Positions 25,504 through 35,115 of a DNA stretch of 64,000 nt are shown in pieces. The DNA lies in the NCBI GenBank assembly GCA_030655315.1, contig JAURVT010000006.1, positions 1-64,000 of the forward strand, in the 5' to 3' direction. Every line of letters begins with the position of its first letter. Positions within the stretch are counted from its first letter, which is position 1. Under the pieces are notes generated by a model. That model was given only the letters and a program-made list of their open reading frames with translations, was not told the DNA's origin and ran no database searches. This DNA is from Nocardioidaceae bacterium (GTDB taxonomy: Bacteria > Actinomycetota > Actinomycetes > Propionibacteriales > Nocardioidaceae). The translations under genes were made by a program, and so were the position numbers.

Positions 25504-26957
25504 CCTCGGCACGGGTGACGTCGAGCGTGCCCGGCCTGTGGACCGTGGTCGGCTTCCTGGTCGCGGTCGAGGTCGCGAGCGGGGTGCTGCAGGGCTACTA
25601 CACGCCGATCATCCCCCAGATCGCCGACCACCTCGGGATCCAGGACGCCAGCTTCAACTGGTTCGAGGCCGCCCAGCTGATCGTGTCCGCGCTGGTCGTG
25701 CCCGTGCTCGCGAGGCTCGGTGACCTCGTCGGGCACCGGCGCGTGCTGCTGCTGTCGACGGTGGTCACGGCGCTGGCGTCGTGGGCGCTCGCGTTCACCC
25801 CGTCGTTCTCGACGTTCCTCGTGGCCTGGGCGGTGCAGGGCTTCTACGTGGTGTGGCTCCCGCTCGAGGTGAGCATCATCCACCGCCGCACCGCGCACAC
25901 CGGGCAGCAGGCGCGGCTCACCCGCCGCGCCGCCGGGTTCCTGGTCGCGGCGCTCGAGCTGGGCGTCGTCGTCGGAGCCCTGACGAGCGGCGCGCTGGTG
26001 GACTCGACCGGGATGCGGGTGGTCCTGATGCTGCCCGCCGTGGTCGTCACCCTGAGCCTGGTCGCGATCTGGTTCGGCGTGTCCGACACCGAGCCCGTCG
26101 CCGAGGGCGGCGTCGACTGGACCGGGTTCGCGCTCGTCACCGTCGCGCTCGGCGTCCTGATGGGCGGGCTCGTCCTGATCCGTCTCGACGGCCCGGACAG
26201 CCTGCTCGCCTGGGGCGTCGTCGTGCTCGGCCTGCTCGCGTTCGTGCCGTTCGTGCGGGCCGAGCTCGCCCATCCCGAGCCGCTCGTCGACGTCCGGCTG
26301 CTGGCGACACCGGGCCAGTGGCCCGTGCAGCTGACCGCGTTCCTGTTCGGCATGTCCGTCCTCGGCGCCCAGATCCCGCTGTCGACCTACGCCCAGAGCG
26401 ATCCCGCCGTGGTCGGCTACGGCCTGGGTGCGTCGTCGGGGTTCGTCTCGACGCTGATCGGCGTCTACGTGCTGACGATGGTCGCGGGCGCCCTGCTGCT
26501 CCCGGCGGCCTCCCGGTGGCTCGGCCCGCGCCACGCGCTGCTCGTCGCCTGCCTGCTCGTCGCGACCGGGTACGGGCTCTGGATCCCCTTCCACGACGGC
26601 ACCGGCCAGGCGCTGCTCAACATGGCGATCGCCGGCGTCGGGTCGGGTGCCCTGGTCGCGGCGCTCCCCGCGGCGGCGGCCGCCGCGGCACCGGCCGACC
26701 GCACCGGCTTCGCCACGGGCATGACCAACACCACCAAGACGGTGGGCGGCGCGATCGCGTCGAGCATCTTCGCGATCGCCCTCTCGGCCACCGGCAGCAT
26801 CGACACCGAGGGCTCGGTCGCGGCGCCGCTGAGCGGCTACCTCGTCGTCTGGGCCGTCTGCTCGGCGTCGGCCCTGCTCGCCGCCCTGAGCCTGCTCGCC
26901 GTCCCCCGACGCGCCTTCGCCGACCCCGCCGAGCCGACTCCCCCGTCCGCGATCTGA
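25500..26957 (+). CDS. MFS transporter (DHA2-like, 14 TM)
   Basis: 485-aa major-facilitator protein with about 14 hydrophobic segments. The cytoplasmic-loop motif ARLGDLVGHRRVLL lies after TM2, and TGFATGMTNTTKTVGGAIASS is typical of the DHA2/EmrB exporter branch. GTG start overlaps the M20 gene. Likely an exporter of a small molecule. Its stop codon sits in the left arm of a stem-loop that follows. Confidence 0.9.
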   Translation: MTSARVTSSVPGLWTVVGFLVAVEVASGVLQGYYTPIIPQIADHLGIQDASFNWFEAAQLIVSALVVPVLARLGDLVGHRRVLLLSTVVTALASWALAFTPSFSTFLVAWAVQGFYVVWLPLEVSIIHRRTAHTGQQARLTRRAAGFLVAALELGVVVGALTSGALVDSTGMRVVLMLPAVVVTLSLVAIWFGVSDTEPVAEGGVDWTGFALVTVALGVLMGGLVLIRLDGPDSLLAWGVVVLGLLAFVPFVRAELAHPEPLVDVRLLATPGQWPVQLTAFLFGMSVLGAQIPLSTYAQSDPAVVGYGLGASSGFVSTLIGVYVLTMVAGALLLPAASRWLGPRHALLVACLLVATGYGLWIPFHDGTGQALLNMAIAGVGSGALVAALPAAAAAAAPADRTGFATGMTNTTKTVGGAIASSIFAIALSATGSIDTEGSVAAPLSGYLVVWAVCSASALLAALSLLAVPRRAFADPAEPTPPSAI

Positions 26958-27010
26958 TGCCTCGGCGGGGTTCTGCACCCCCCGGAACCCCGCCACGCCA
27001 TCGGATCGCG
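26948..27010 (+). terminator. Two-stage stem-loop at the end of the MFS gene
   Basis: Outer arms 26948-26959 and 26999-27010 pair at 11 of 12 bases; inner arms 26964-26973 and 26985-26994 pair perfectly (GGCGGGGTTC/GAACCCCGCC). The MFS stop codon lies inside the outer left arm. Probable transcription stop without a T-tract. Confidence 0.6.
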
Positions 27011-27042
27011 GACGCGGGAGGAGGGGGCTCGTCGGTGGTTGC

Positions 27043-27065
27043 GTGACCCACCTTGTTCACCTGGG
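27043..27065 (+). promoter_or_regulatory. Possible PHO-box-like repeat upstream of alkaline phosphatase
   Basis: GTGACCC at 27043 and GTTCACC at 27055 recur 12 nt apart, about 105 nt before the phosphatase start. Actinobacterial PhoP sites are 11-nt direct repeats with a GTTCACC core, so the fit is partial, but the gene function supports phosphate control. Confidence 0.35.
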
Positions 27066-27170
27066 GGACGGGACGCGTCCACCCCGCACGCTCCGCCGGT
27101 TCAGCGCGCTGGGGTGACGTGCGAGGTGCTGCCCGCGCTCACGTGGGCCGAATCCCCCGAAGGAAGCACC

Positions 27171-28610
27171 ATGCGCCTGCACTCCTCCCTCCGCACGCTG
27201 CGCCGACCCGCCGCCAGGACCGTCGCCGCGCTCGCCGCCGGCGTCCTCGTCGTCGGCGCCGCGGGCTACGCGGCCGGCTCCGGCCGCGACCTCACCGCCC
27301 ACGGCGGCGCCACCCGCAACAACGGCGACCGCTCCGCCGACGTCAAGCGCGCCATCGACAAGGGCACCGCCCGCAACGTCATCCTCCTGATCGGCGACGG
27401 GATGGGCGACAGCGAGATCACCTCGGCCCGCAACTACACCAAGGGCGCGGACGGCCGGTTCCCCGGCATCGACGCGCTGCCCATGACCGGCCAGTACACG
27501 ACCTTCTCGGTCACCAAGGACGGCAAGGCCGACTACGTCCCCGACTCCGCCGCCACCGGCAGCGCCTGGGCGACCGGCACCAAGACCTACGACAACGCGA
27601 TCTCCGTCGACGTCGAGGGTCGACCCGAGGCCACCCTGCTCGAGCTCGCCAAGAAGCGCGGCCTCAAGACCGGCGACGTCTCCACGGCCGAGATCCAGGA
27701 CGCCACCCCCGCCGTCCAGGTCTCCCACGTCACCGCGCGGTCCTGCTACGGCCCCACCGCGACCACCAAGACCTGCCCCACCAACGCCCTGGAGAACGGC
27801 GGCGCCGGCTCCATCGGCGAGCAGCTGCTCAAGACCCGTCCCGACGTCACGCTCGGCGGCGGCTCGACGACGTTCGCCGAGAAGGCCGTCGCCGGTCGCT
27901 ACGCCGGCCTCACCCTCGACCAGCAGGCGGCGGCGCGCGGGTACCAGCGCGTCACCACCAAGGCCGGCCTGGCCGCGGTCAAGAAGGCCGACCAGGACAA
28001 GCCGCTGCTCGGACTGTTCACGCCCGGCAACTTCCCGGTCCGCTGGACCGGGCCGGCCGCGACCCCCACGGGCGGCGCCGCCGCCCCGGCGCGCTGCACG
28101 ACCAACCCCGAGCGCACCGCCACCCAGCCGTCGCTGCGTGACATGACCCGCAAGTCCATCGAGCTGCTGAACTCCAAGAAGGGCAAGGGCTTCTTCCTCC
28201 AGGTCGAGGGCGCGAGCATCGACAAGCGCGACCACGCCGCCGACGCCTGCGGCCAGATCGGCGAGGTCCTCGACCTCGACGAGGCCGTGCAGGAGGCGCT
28301 GGCGTTCGCCCGCAAGGACGGCAACACCACCGTCATCGTCACCGCCGACCACGCCCACACCAGCCAGATCGTCGAGGCCGGCGGCAACACGCCGGGCCTG
28401 ACCACGACGCTGCTCACCGACGAGGGCAGCCCGATGACGATCAGCTACGGCACCGCCCCCGCGGGCGGGTCGCAGCAGCACACCGGCACGCAGCTGCGCG
28501 TCGCCGGGTACGGCCCGCAGGCCGCGAACCTGACCGGGCTCACCGACCAGACCGACCTGTTCTTCACCATCAGCCGTGCCCTGCGTCTCGAGGGCGCCGG
28601 CAGGCGCTGA
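27171..28610 (+). CDS. phoA: Secreted alkaline phosphatase
   Basis: 479 aa. Signal peptide/anchor region at 1-36 ([20 protein letters not shown]), so it is exported. Metal ligand Asp76 in [10 protein letters not shown], nucleophile Ser126 in [13 protein letters not shown], and the C-terminal ligands in [19 protein letters not shown] and QQHTGTQ; these mark the PhoA family of zinc phosphomonoesterases that release phosphate from organic esters. The start is supported by GAAGGAAG 6-13 nt upstream. Single gene, closed by a strong terminator hairpin. Confidence 0.95.
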   Translation: MRLHSSLRTLRRPAARTVAALAAGVLVVGAAGYAAGSGRDLTAHGGATRNNGDRSADVKRAIDKGTARNVILLIGDGMGDSEITSARNYTKGADGRFPGIDALPMTGQYTTFSVTKDGKADYVPDSAATGSAWATGTKTYDNAISVDVEGRPEATLLELAKKRGLKTGDVSTAEIQDATPAVQVSHVTARSCYGPTATTKTCPTNALENGGAGSIGEQLLKTRPDVTLGGGSTTFAEKAVAGRYAGLTLDQQAAARGYQRVTTKAGLAAVKKADQDKPLLGLFTPGNFPVRWTGPAATPTGGAAAPARCTTNPERTATQPSLRDMTRKSIELLNSKKGKGFFLQVEGASIDKRDHAADACGQIGEVLDLDEAVQEALAFARKDGNTTVIVTADHAHTSQIVEAGGNTPGLTTTLLTDEGSPMTISYGTAPAGGSQQHTGTQLRVAGYGPQAANLTGLTDQTDLFFTISRALRLEGAGRR

Positions 28611-28623
28611 CCTGCTCCACCCC

Positions 28624-28658
28624 GTCCGCCCCCGCACGCTCGTCGTGCGGGGGCGGAC
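28624..28658 (+). terminator. Perfect 15-bp hairpin after phoA
   Basis: Arms 28624-28638 and 28644-28658 pair perfectly around a 5-nt loop, 14 nt after the phosphatase stop. Stable enough to end transcription. Confidence 0.8.
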
Positions 28659-28790
28659 CTCTGCCCGGGGCCGCCTGACCGTCCGACATTGAAAAGTTAA
28701 ACCGCCGCCCGTGGGTTGGCGCGGCTCCCCGGGGGTACCTCTGTGCTGAGTCGGTGCACCGTGCGCCCCCGTCACACAGGAGCTTGACCC

Positions 28791-29900
28791 ATGACCTCAC
28801 TGCTGTCCCGCACCCGAGCCGGCCGTCGCGCCGCCGTCGTCACCGCCGGCCTGGCCACCGCCGCGATCGCCGCCCTGCCCCTCACCGGCACCTCGGCCAC
28901 CACGACGGACGCGGGCGACCCGACGTCGTCGGCCAAGGTCGACGTCGCCCAGGCGAAGTCCGACCAGGCCGCGGCGAAGAAGGCCCAGGCCATCGTCAAG
29001 AAGGTCGACGGCGACGCCGGCGCCTACCTGACCTCGTCCAGCAAGGTCGTCGTGAACATCACCGACGCCGCGGACGCGAAGGTCGTCGAGCAGGAGGGCG
29101 CCACCGCGAAGGTCGTCGCCCACAGCGCCAAGGAGCTCAAGGCCGCCGAGGCCGTCCTGGCCGAGAAGGCCAGCATCCCCGGCACCTCGTGGGCGATCGA
29201 CCCCACGAGCAACAGGGTGCTCGCCACCGCCGACTCGACCGTCAGCGCCGAGGAGCTGGCCCAGCTGCAGTCGGTGGCCAAGAGCCTCGGCGGCCGCGTC
29301 GAGGTCTCCCGCGAGGCCGGCACCCTGTCGACCACGGCCCGCGGCGGCGACGCCATCTGGGCCCAGGGCGGCGGACGCTGCTCGCTCGGCTTCAACGTGC
29401 GCACCGCCCAGGGCCCGGCCTTCGTGACCGCCGGCCACTGCACCGACGTCGCGGCCACATGGTACAACGACTCGGCGCAGACCAGCCTGCTCGGCACCGG
29501 CGGCACCGGCTCGTTCCCCGGCAACGACTACGGCATCGTCCGCACCTCGACCGCCGGCCCGAGCACCGTCAACCTCTACAACGGCTCCACCCAGGCCATC
29601 ACCGGCGCCGGCTCGGCCACCGTCGGCCAGACCGTCACCCGCAGCGGCTCCACCACCGGCCTGTTCAGCGGCCGCGTCACCGCGCTGAACTCCACGGTCA
29701 ACTACGCCGAGGGCAGCGTCACCGGCCTCATCCGCACCACCGTCTGCGCCGAGCCCGGCGACTCCGGCGGCTCGCTGTTCGCCGGCTCCACCGCCCTCGG
29801 CCTCACCTCCGGCGGCAGCGGCGACTGCACCTCCGGCGGCACGACCTACTTCCAGCCCGTCGGCGAGGCCCTGTCGGCCTACGGCGCGTCCATCGGCTGA
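28791..29900 (+). CDS. Secreted S1-family serine protease (streptogrisin/alpha-lytic type)
   Basis: 369 aa. Signal peptide about 1-37; a Lys/Ala-rich pro-region (about 40-180) that should fold the enzyme and be cleaved; mature chymotrypsin-like domain from about residue 185. Triad: His216 in TAGHCTD, Asp246 in GNDYGIV and Ser325 in EPGDSGGS; Cys197/Cys217 likely form the first disulfide. Acts outside the cell on proteins. RBS ACAGGAG upstream. An AT-rich island lies about 100 nt before the start. Monocistronic. Confidence 0.94.
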   Translation: MTSLLSRTRAGRRAAVVTAGLATAAIAALPLTGTSATTTDAGDPTSSAKVDVAQAKSDQAAAKKAQAIVKKVDGDAGAYLTSSSKVVVNITDAADAKVVEQEGATAKVVAHSAKELKAAEAVLAEKASIPGTSWAIDPTSNRVLATADSTVSAEELAQLQSVAKSLGGRVEVSREAGTLSTTARGGDAIWAQGGGRCSLGFNVRTAQGPAFVTAGHCTDVAATWYNDSAQTSLLGTGGTGSFPGNDYGIVRTSTAGPSTVNLYNGSTQAITGAGSATVGQTVTRSGSTTGLFSGRVTALNSTVNYAEGSVTGLIRTTVCAEPGDSGGSLFAGSTALGLTSGGSGDCTSGGTTYFQPVGEALSAYGASIG

Positions 29901-29938
29901 TTGCGCGGCACCCAGCAACCCGTAGCACCCGGCACCTC

Positions 29939-29974
29939 AGGGCCCCGGACGGATCTCGGACCGTCCGGGGCCCT
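29939..29974. terminator. Perfect 14-bp bidirectional terminator hairpin
   Basis: Arms 29939-29952 and 29961-29974 pair perfectly around an 8-nt loop in the 83-nt gap between the convergent protease and oxidoreductase genes; it can serve both. Confidence 0.8.
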
Positions 29975-29983
29975 CGTGCGTCG

Positions 29984-30961
29984 TCAGCCGTGCGGCAGGA
30001 CGAGCAGCTTGCCCGTGGTGCGGCGACCCTCGAGGTCGTCGTGGGCACGGGCCGCGTCATCGAGGGCGTAGGTGCCGCCGATGGTGAGGCGCAGGGACCC
30101 GTCGCGGACCCAGCCGAGGACGCGGCCGGTGCGCTCGAGCAGCTCCTCGCGGGTGACCACGTGGTCGACGACCGTCGGGCGGGTGAAGAACAGGGAGCCG
30201 CCGGCGTTGAGACGCTTGGCCTCCACCGGGGGGACGGGTCCGCTGGCCTGGCCGTAGAGGACGTAGACGCCGCGGCGCGCGAGGCTGTCGAGGCTCGCGT
30301 CCTGGGTGGTGCGGCCGACGCCGTCGTACGCGACGGCCACGCCCCGGCCGTCCGTGAGGCGCCTGACCTCGTCCGCGACGTCCTGGCTGGTGTAGTCGAC
30401 CACGTGCGCCGCGCCGGCGGCCCGCGCCGCCTCCGCCTTGGCCGGCGTGGACGTCGTGCCGATCACCCGAGCACCGAGGAAGGTGCAGATCTGGGTGAGC
30501 AGGAGGCCCATGCCGCCGGCCGCCGCGTGCACGAGCACGTCGTCGCCGGGTCGCACCACGTAGGTGGAGTGGGTCAGGTAGTCGGCGGTGACGCCCTGAA
30601 GCATCGCGGCGGCGGCCGTCCGGTCGTCGACGTCGTCGGGCACCGGCACGCACCGCTCGGCCGGCACCAGCACCTGCTCGGCGTAGCCGCCGCCCGCGAC
30701 CATCAGCCACGCCACCCGGTCGCCGACGCGCACGTCGTCGACCTCGGCGCCCACGGCCGACACCGTCCCGGCGCCCTCGGAGCCGGCGACGAACGGCGTC
30801 TCCATCGGGTACGCGCCGCTGCGCTGGTAGGTGTCGATGAAGTTCACCCCCGACGCGCCGACGTCGACCCGCACCTCGTGCGGACCCGGCTGCGGCTCGG
30901 GACGGTCCTGCACCTGCATCGCGTCCGACCCGCCCTGCTGCGTCACGACCACTGCGCGCAC
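29984..30961 (-). CDS. NADPH:quinone oxidoreductase (zeta-crystallin-like MDR)
   Basis: 325-aa medium-chain reductase. Seen: GVNFIDTYQRSGAYP near the start, the NADPH loop VHAAAGGMGLLLTQ near 150, and no structural-zinc cysteines, all features of the QOR branch (one-electron quinone reduction). Cytoplasmic. It stands alone, 66 nt downstream of the MFS gene stop on the same strand, so readthrough from the MFS gene is not excluded only if the order is reversed: this gene lies upstream of neither. Confidence 0.9.
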   Translation of the reverse strand: MRAVVVTQQGGSDAMQVQDRPEPQPGPHEVRVDVGASGVNFIDTYQRSGAYPMETPFVAGSEGAGTVSAVGAEVDDVRVGDRVAWLMVAGGGYAEQVLVPAERCVPVPDDVDDRTAAAAMLQGVTADYLTHSTYVVRPGDDVLVHAAAGGMGLLLTQICTFLGARVIGTTSTPAKAEAARAAGAAHVVDYTSQDVADEVRRLTDGRGVAVAYDGVGRTTQDASLDSLARRGVYVLYGQASGPVPPVEAKRLNAGGSLFFTRPTVVDHVVTREELLERTGRVLGWVRDGSLRLTIGGTYALDDAARAHDDLEGRRTTGKLLVLPHG

Positions 30962-31027
30962 TGCGTCACCTCTCGGTACGCGGCCGACCGCTCGGCCGTC
31001 GCCGCCATCGTGCCACCCGCGCGCGGG

Positions 31028-32467
31028 TCAGGCGGCGAGCCGCTCGCCCGTCCGCGTCTCGGCGCCCTCGACGGGGGCGGGCTGCTCGTCCTGCTCCACG
31101 GCCGACGCGCCGGGCACGAGGAGCCCGGCGAACCCGGCCAGAGCCATCACGACGGCGAGCACGACGAACGTGACCGTGTAGCCGACCTCGGCGGTGAAGC
31201 CGTTGGGGAGCACCTGCGCGGTGACGATGCTGGTGGCCATCGCGGAGCCGACGGCACCGCCGACGGTGCGCAGGTTGGCGTTCATGCCGCTCGCGACGCC
31301 GGTCTGGGCGGCCGGGACGGCGGCCACGACGAGGTTGGCCAGGAGCGCGAACACCAGGCCCACGCCGATGCTCGTGATGCCGGCGCCGATCGCGGTCTGC
31401 ACCAGGGTGTCGTGGAACAGGGCGGTGGACGCCAGGCCGACGGCGCCGATCATGCAGGACGCGACGACCATCGGCTTGGGCCCGAAGAAGCGGGCCAGCG
31501 GGGTGGCCACCAGTCCGGCGACGAACGTCGCGGCCGCGCTCGGCAGCATCACCAGGCCCGCCTGGGTCACGGTCGCGCCGAGTCCCCAGCCGGACGCGGA
31601 CGGCGTCTGCACCAGCTGCGGGACGAACCCGAACGACGCGTACATCGAGACGCCCACGAGCAGCGCGACGAGGTTCGCCGCCCAGACCGGACGACGGCGC
31701 ATCATCTGCAGGTCGACGACGGGGACGCGCGCCCGCTGCTCCGAGCGCACCCAGGCGTACGTCAGCACGACCGCCCCGACGAGCAGACCGAGGACGCCGG
31801 GCGAGGCCCAGCCCCACGCGGGGCCCTGGCTGACCGCGAGCAGGAAGGCCGAGAGCCAGCCGGCCAGCAGGACCGCGGGCAGGACGCTCACGCCGCCGGG
31901 CGTCCGCACCGGCGAGGCGGGGACGAAGACGAACGCGGCGACGGCAGCGAGGCCGGCCACGATGGCGGGCAGGACGAAGAGCCAGTGGTAGCCCAGCACG
32001 TCGAGGATCGGGCCCGCCACGACGATGCCGATCCCGAACCCGACCGCCATCAGCGAGGACACGACGCTGATCGCCATCGACCGGTGCCGCTCGGGCACCT
32101 CGTCGCGGATGATGCCGAAGGCCAGCGGGATCACGCCGCCGCCGATGCCCTGGATCACCCGGGCGCCGATGAGCACGCCGATGTCGGTGGCGAGCGCGGC
32201 CACGACCGACCCGACCGCCAGCGCCCCCACGGCGACCACGAGCATCCGGTTCTTGCCGACGGCGTCGCCGACCCGTCCGAGGATGGGCGTGGAGACCGCG
32301 GCGGCGAGCAGCTGCGCGGTGAGCACCCACGTCACGGCGCTCTGCGTCGTCCCGAGCTCGGACTGGAGCAGGGGCAGCGTGGGGACGGTCATGGACTGGA
32401 CGAGCGCGTACGACATCACCGAGATGGTGAGGACGGCGAACGTGGCGCGGTAGGACCTGCGGCGCAC
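31028..32467 (-). CDS. MFS drug-resistance-type transporter (DHA2/EmrB-like)
   Basis: 479 aa, about 14 TM segments. Motif GRVGDAVGKNRMLV after TM2, RVIQGIGGGVIPLAFGIIRDEVP (family motif around TM4; core RVIQGIGGG) and ASGMNANLRTVGGAVG in the second half are typical of proton-driven multidrug exporters. GTG 32467 was chosen because GAGGAG lies 6 nt upstream; a longer frame begins at 32563 but has no ribosome site. The quinone oxidoreductase gene starts 66 nt after its stop and may be cotranscribed. Confidence 0.9.
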   Translation of the reverse strand: MRRRSYRATFAVLTISVMSYALVQSMTVPTLPLLQSELGTTQSAVTWVLTAQLLAAAVSTPILGRVGDAVGKNRMLVVAVGALAVGSVVAALATDIGVLIGARVIQGIGGGVIPLAFGIIRDEVPERHRSMAISVVSSLMAVGFGIGIVVAGPILDVLGYHWLFVLPAIVAGLAAVAAFVFVPASPVRTPGGVSVLPAVLLAGWLSAFLLAVSQGPAWGWASPGVLGLLVGAVVLTYAWVRSEQRARVPVVDLQMMRRRPVWAANLVALLVGVSMYASFGFVPQLVQTPSASGWGLGATVTQAGLVMLPSAAATFVAGLVATPLARFFGPKPMVVASCMIGAVGLASTALFHDTLVQTAIGAGITSIGVGLVFALLANLVVAAVPAAQTGVASGMNANLRTVGGAVGSAMATSIVTAQVLPNGFTAEVGYTVTFVVLAVVMALAGFAGLLVPGASAVEQDEQPAPVEGAETRTGERLAA

Positions 32468-32595
32468 GGGTCTCCTCGAGAGGTCGGGCGGGGACGGGAC
32501 GACGTTAGTTGTTCTCGTCACCCAACCGTGAGGACGGACGTCACATTCCGTGCCGTGGGTCACGGACCGGTCGCTCGAGCGGGGCTTCCCACCCG

Positions 32596-32688
32596 CCGAT
32601 CCGTCGCTCCCACCCCACCCGTCCGTCGCTCCCAGCCCGGTGGCGGGGGTCGGAACGACGGACGGCGGGGGTCGGAGCGGCGGATCAG
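32596..32688. repeat. Long imperfect inverted repeat (43-bp arms, 7-nt loop)
   Basis: Arms 32596-32638 and 32646-32688 pair at 36 of 43 positions. Each arm holds two related sub-units (GTCGCTCCCA type). The right arm covers the stop codon of the thioesterase gene, so the RNA hairpin forms just as that gene ends. Probable terminator or intergenic repeat. Confidence 0.7.
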
Positions 32689-33491
32689 GGGTGGGCGCGG
32701 CGGACGAGGAGCAGCTGCTCGGAGCGTCCGACCGGGCCGTCGGCGTCGTGGAGCACCGCCGACGTGACGCCCTGCCCGTCCGGGCCGAAGACCACCTGGA
32801 CCTCGAGGCCGACGTCCGTGCCGCGCGGCGGGCGGTGCAGGTGGATGCTCAGGTCGATGCTGGGGAAGAGCCACTCCCGGGGCGACTCGCGCACCCCGAG
32901 GCCGTTGGCGGTGTCGACCAGCCCGACCCAGCGGGCGAGGTCGCCGACGGGCTCACCGTGCACGAGCGGCACGTCGGTCGACAGCCAGGCCGCCACCCGG
33001 CCGGGGATCGCCGGCTCCACCGGACGCACGTCGAGCGACGCGATGTACCCACCGCCCCAGAGGTGGGAGTAGACCGTCCGCTCGAGCACGTCGCGCGCCG
33101 GCAGCGACGGGCCGGCGCCGCCCTCGACCGCCGAGGTGTCGTGGCGCGCGAGACGCCAGGCGCGGGCCCGGACCGCCGCACGTCCGCGCGAGAGCACCGT
33201 CGCCTCGAGCAGCTCGAGGCTGCGGCCGCCGCGGACCGTCTCGACGCACACCTCCACCTCCTCGATGGGCAGCACGCCCAGCACCTCGAACGTCAGGCGG
33301 GCGAGGACGAGGTCGTCGCCGGCCCGCCCGGCCACGAACCGCTCGATCTCGTGCACGACGAGCCCGAACGCCGGGCTGACGTGCTGCTCGCTCTCGGTCC
33401 AGGCGCCGCCGGTGTGCGTCGTCGCGCGGTAGCGCCCTGCCCCGAGGGGCACGAAGTAGGCGTGAGGCTCGTCGGTGGTGGGCTCGGGCAT
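32685..33491 (-). CDS. Acyl-CoA thioesterase-like double-hotdog protein
   Basis: 268 aa. Two tandem hotdog halves: the first contains HTGGAWTESEQHVSPAFGLVVHE (core WTESEQHVSPAFG) and the second YIASLDVRPVEPAIPG then WLFPSIDLSIHLHRPPRG, the TesB/thioesterase-like pattern. It would hydrolyse acyl-CoA thioesters in the cytoplasm; the substrate is unknown. It stands alone and ends inside the long inverted repeat. Confidence 0.82.
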   Translation of the reverse strand: MPEPTTDEPHAYFVPLGAGRYRATTHTGGAWTESEQHVSPAFGLVVHEIERFVAGRAGDDLVLARLTFEVLGVLPIEEVEVCVETVRGGRSLELLEATVLSRGRAAVRARAWRLARHDTSAVEGGAGPSLPARDVLERTVYSHLWGGGYIASLDVRPVEPAIPGRVAAWLSTDVPLVHGEPVGDLARWVGLVDTANGLGVRESPREWLFPSIDLSIHLHRPPRGTDVGLEVQVVFGPDGQGVTSAVLHDADGPVGRSEQLLLVRRAHP

Positions 33492-33631
33492 GTCACCTCG
33501 TCGGACGTCGGGTCGCGGCCGACCGTACCGTTCGCCGCGGTCGGCCCGAGTGGCCGCCGGTTGCCCGGACGGCGTTCACCCGGCGGCCACCTCGGGCCGG
33601 GATCCTGGAGGCCGACGACGGAGGTGGAGCG

Positions 33632-33988
33632 ATGAGCTGGGTGACCACGGCCTGGCAGGCCTGCACGGGAGCCCTCACGGGCGACCCCGGACGAGCGTCA
33701 GGTGCGCCGCTGCCCGCGGACGCGGAGGCCGACGTCGTCCAGCACGCCCTGCGCATGGTCGTGCGCGAGTGGTCCGACGAGCAGCTGTCGTGGGCGTGGC
33801 GCACCAGCGACCACCAGGTGCGCTCGACCACGGGCCCGGCGGCCGTCGAGGCCGTCGTGAGGCGTCAGATGCTGCTCGAGGAGGTCGAGCGGCGCGACCC
33901 CGCCGGCTTCGCGCTGTGGATGGACGACCACGCGCTCACGGGCGACGACACCGGTCTGCAGCACGCGACCGACGACGACGCCGCCTGA
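33632..33988 (+). CDS. Hypothetical protein, 118 aa
   Basis: I do not recognise the family. Charged, mostly helical sequence without signal peptide or membrane segment; notable Trp-rich centre (EWSDEQLSWAWRTSD) and acidic C-terminus (DDDAA). GGAG lies 8 nt before the ATG, and codon use is like its neighbours, so it is probably real. It converges with the epimerase gene; a terminator hairpin separates them. Confidence 0.7.
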   Translation: MSWVTTAWQACTGALTGDPGRASGAPLPADAEADVVQHALRMVVREWSDEQLSWAWRTSDHQVRSTTGPAAVEAVVRRQMLLEEVERRDPAGFALWMDDHALTGDDTGLQHATDDDAA

Positions 33989-33990
33989 CC

Positions 33991-34032
33991 TGTCGGTGGC
34001 TGGTGATGCCGGGGCATCACCACGCACCGACA
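33991..34032. terminator. Bidirectional terminator hairpin, 20-bp arms
   Basis: Arms 33991-34010 and 34013-34032 pair at 18 of 20 bases (TGTCGGTG..TGGTGATGCC) around a 2-nt loop, filling the gap between convergent genes. Confidence 0.8.
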
Positions 34033-34042
34033 CGTCGGGGGA

Positions 34043-35113
34043 TCAGGGCAGGCGACGGGTGGCGACGGTGCCGGCCGACCGCACGGCCGAAACCACCTGC
34101 TCGACGAACCGGCGCGGACGCAGGACGGGTCCGTCCGCCCCCTCGCCGTCCGCCATCGCCGTGAGCGTCTCGGCCAGGGTGTCGAGGGACGACCGGCGCG
34201 GCGCCCAGCCCAGCACGCTGCGGGCGCGGCCGGTGTCCATCAGCGGGACGCCGAACGCGAGGTCGATCCAGCCCGGGTTCAGGGCCTGGACGTGCAGCCG
34301 CCAGCTGAGGTCGACCAGGGCGCGCAGCACCTGGCGGGGCACGTGGACGGGCGTCGCCGACAGCACCTCCGCGATGTCGTCGCGGCCCACCGACGGCTCG
34401 GCGGCGAGGTTGAAGGCACCGGACGCCCGCTGGTCGAGCACCCGGACGACGGCGTCGGCGACGTCGTCGGCGTGCACCAGCTGGATCCGCAGCCCCCGGT
34501 CGACGGGCAGCACCGGCACGTGCCGGAGCACCGCGGACGGGACCCACGACGGCACCCCGTAGCGCAGCAGCGCACCGGCGGCCGCGGCCTGCATGACCAG
34601 GCCCGGACGCAGCCGCGCGATCGTCAGCCCGGGCCGGTCCTCGTACCCGTCCAGGAGCGCCTCGGCGGCGGCCTTCTGCAGGCTGTAGGACGACCCCGGC
34701 ACGCCCGCGGTGGGCCACGACTCGTCGACCCGTGCGTCGTCCACCCGCGGGGAGTACGCCCCGAGCGACGACATGTGCACCACGTGGGGGACGCCCGTCG
34801 CGACGGCCGCCTCCAGCACCGACGCGGTGCCCTGCAGGCCGAGCCGGTCGAGGTACTCGAGGTCGTGCGAGGGCTGGAAGCCCCACGCGAGGTGGACGAC
34901 GGCGTCGGCGCCCTCCAGGGCCCGGACGAGCGCCGCCGCGGCCTCGGGCTCGGCCAGGTCGGCCTGCACCCACTCGACCCCGGCGTAGGGGGCCACCTCG
35001 GGCGGGCGGCGACGGCTGACGCCGACCACCTCGTGCTGGTCGGGTGCGGCCGCGAGGTGGCGCAGCAGCGCCGTCCCCACGTTGCCGCTGGCTCCGGTGA
35101 CGACGATGCGCAT
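34043..35113 (-). CDS. NAD-dependent epimerase/dehydratase family protein
   Basis: 356-aa extended SDR. N-terminal VTGASGNVGTALLRHL, DAVVHLAWG near 70, MSSLGAYSP with the active Ser near 115, and YSLQKAAAE giving the Tyr-x3-Lys pair near 145. Role is a sugar-nucleotide or other NAD(P)-linked epimerisation/reduction; substrate unknown. It starts 2 nt after the stop of the preceding gene, so it is the last gene of the five-gene operon from 37707. Confidence 0.88.
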   Translation of the reverse strand: MRIVVTGASGNVGTALLRHLAAAPDQHEVVGVSRRRPPEVAPYAGVEWVQADLAEPEAAAALVRALEGADAVVHLAWGFQPSHDLEYLDRLGLQGTASVLEAAVATGVPHVVHMSSLGAYSPRVDDARVDESWPTAGVPGSSYSLQKAAAEALLDGYEDRPGLTIARLRPGLVMQAAAAGALLRYGVPSWVPSAVLRHVPVLPVDRGLRIQLVHADDVADAVVRVLDQRASGAFNLAAEPSVGRDDIAEVLSATPVHVPRQVLRALVDLSWRLHVQALNPGWIDLAFGVPLMDTGRARSVLGWAPRRSSLDTLAETLTAMADGEGADGPVLRPRRFVEQVVSAVRSAGTVATRRLP

Positions 35114-35115
35114 GA

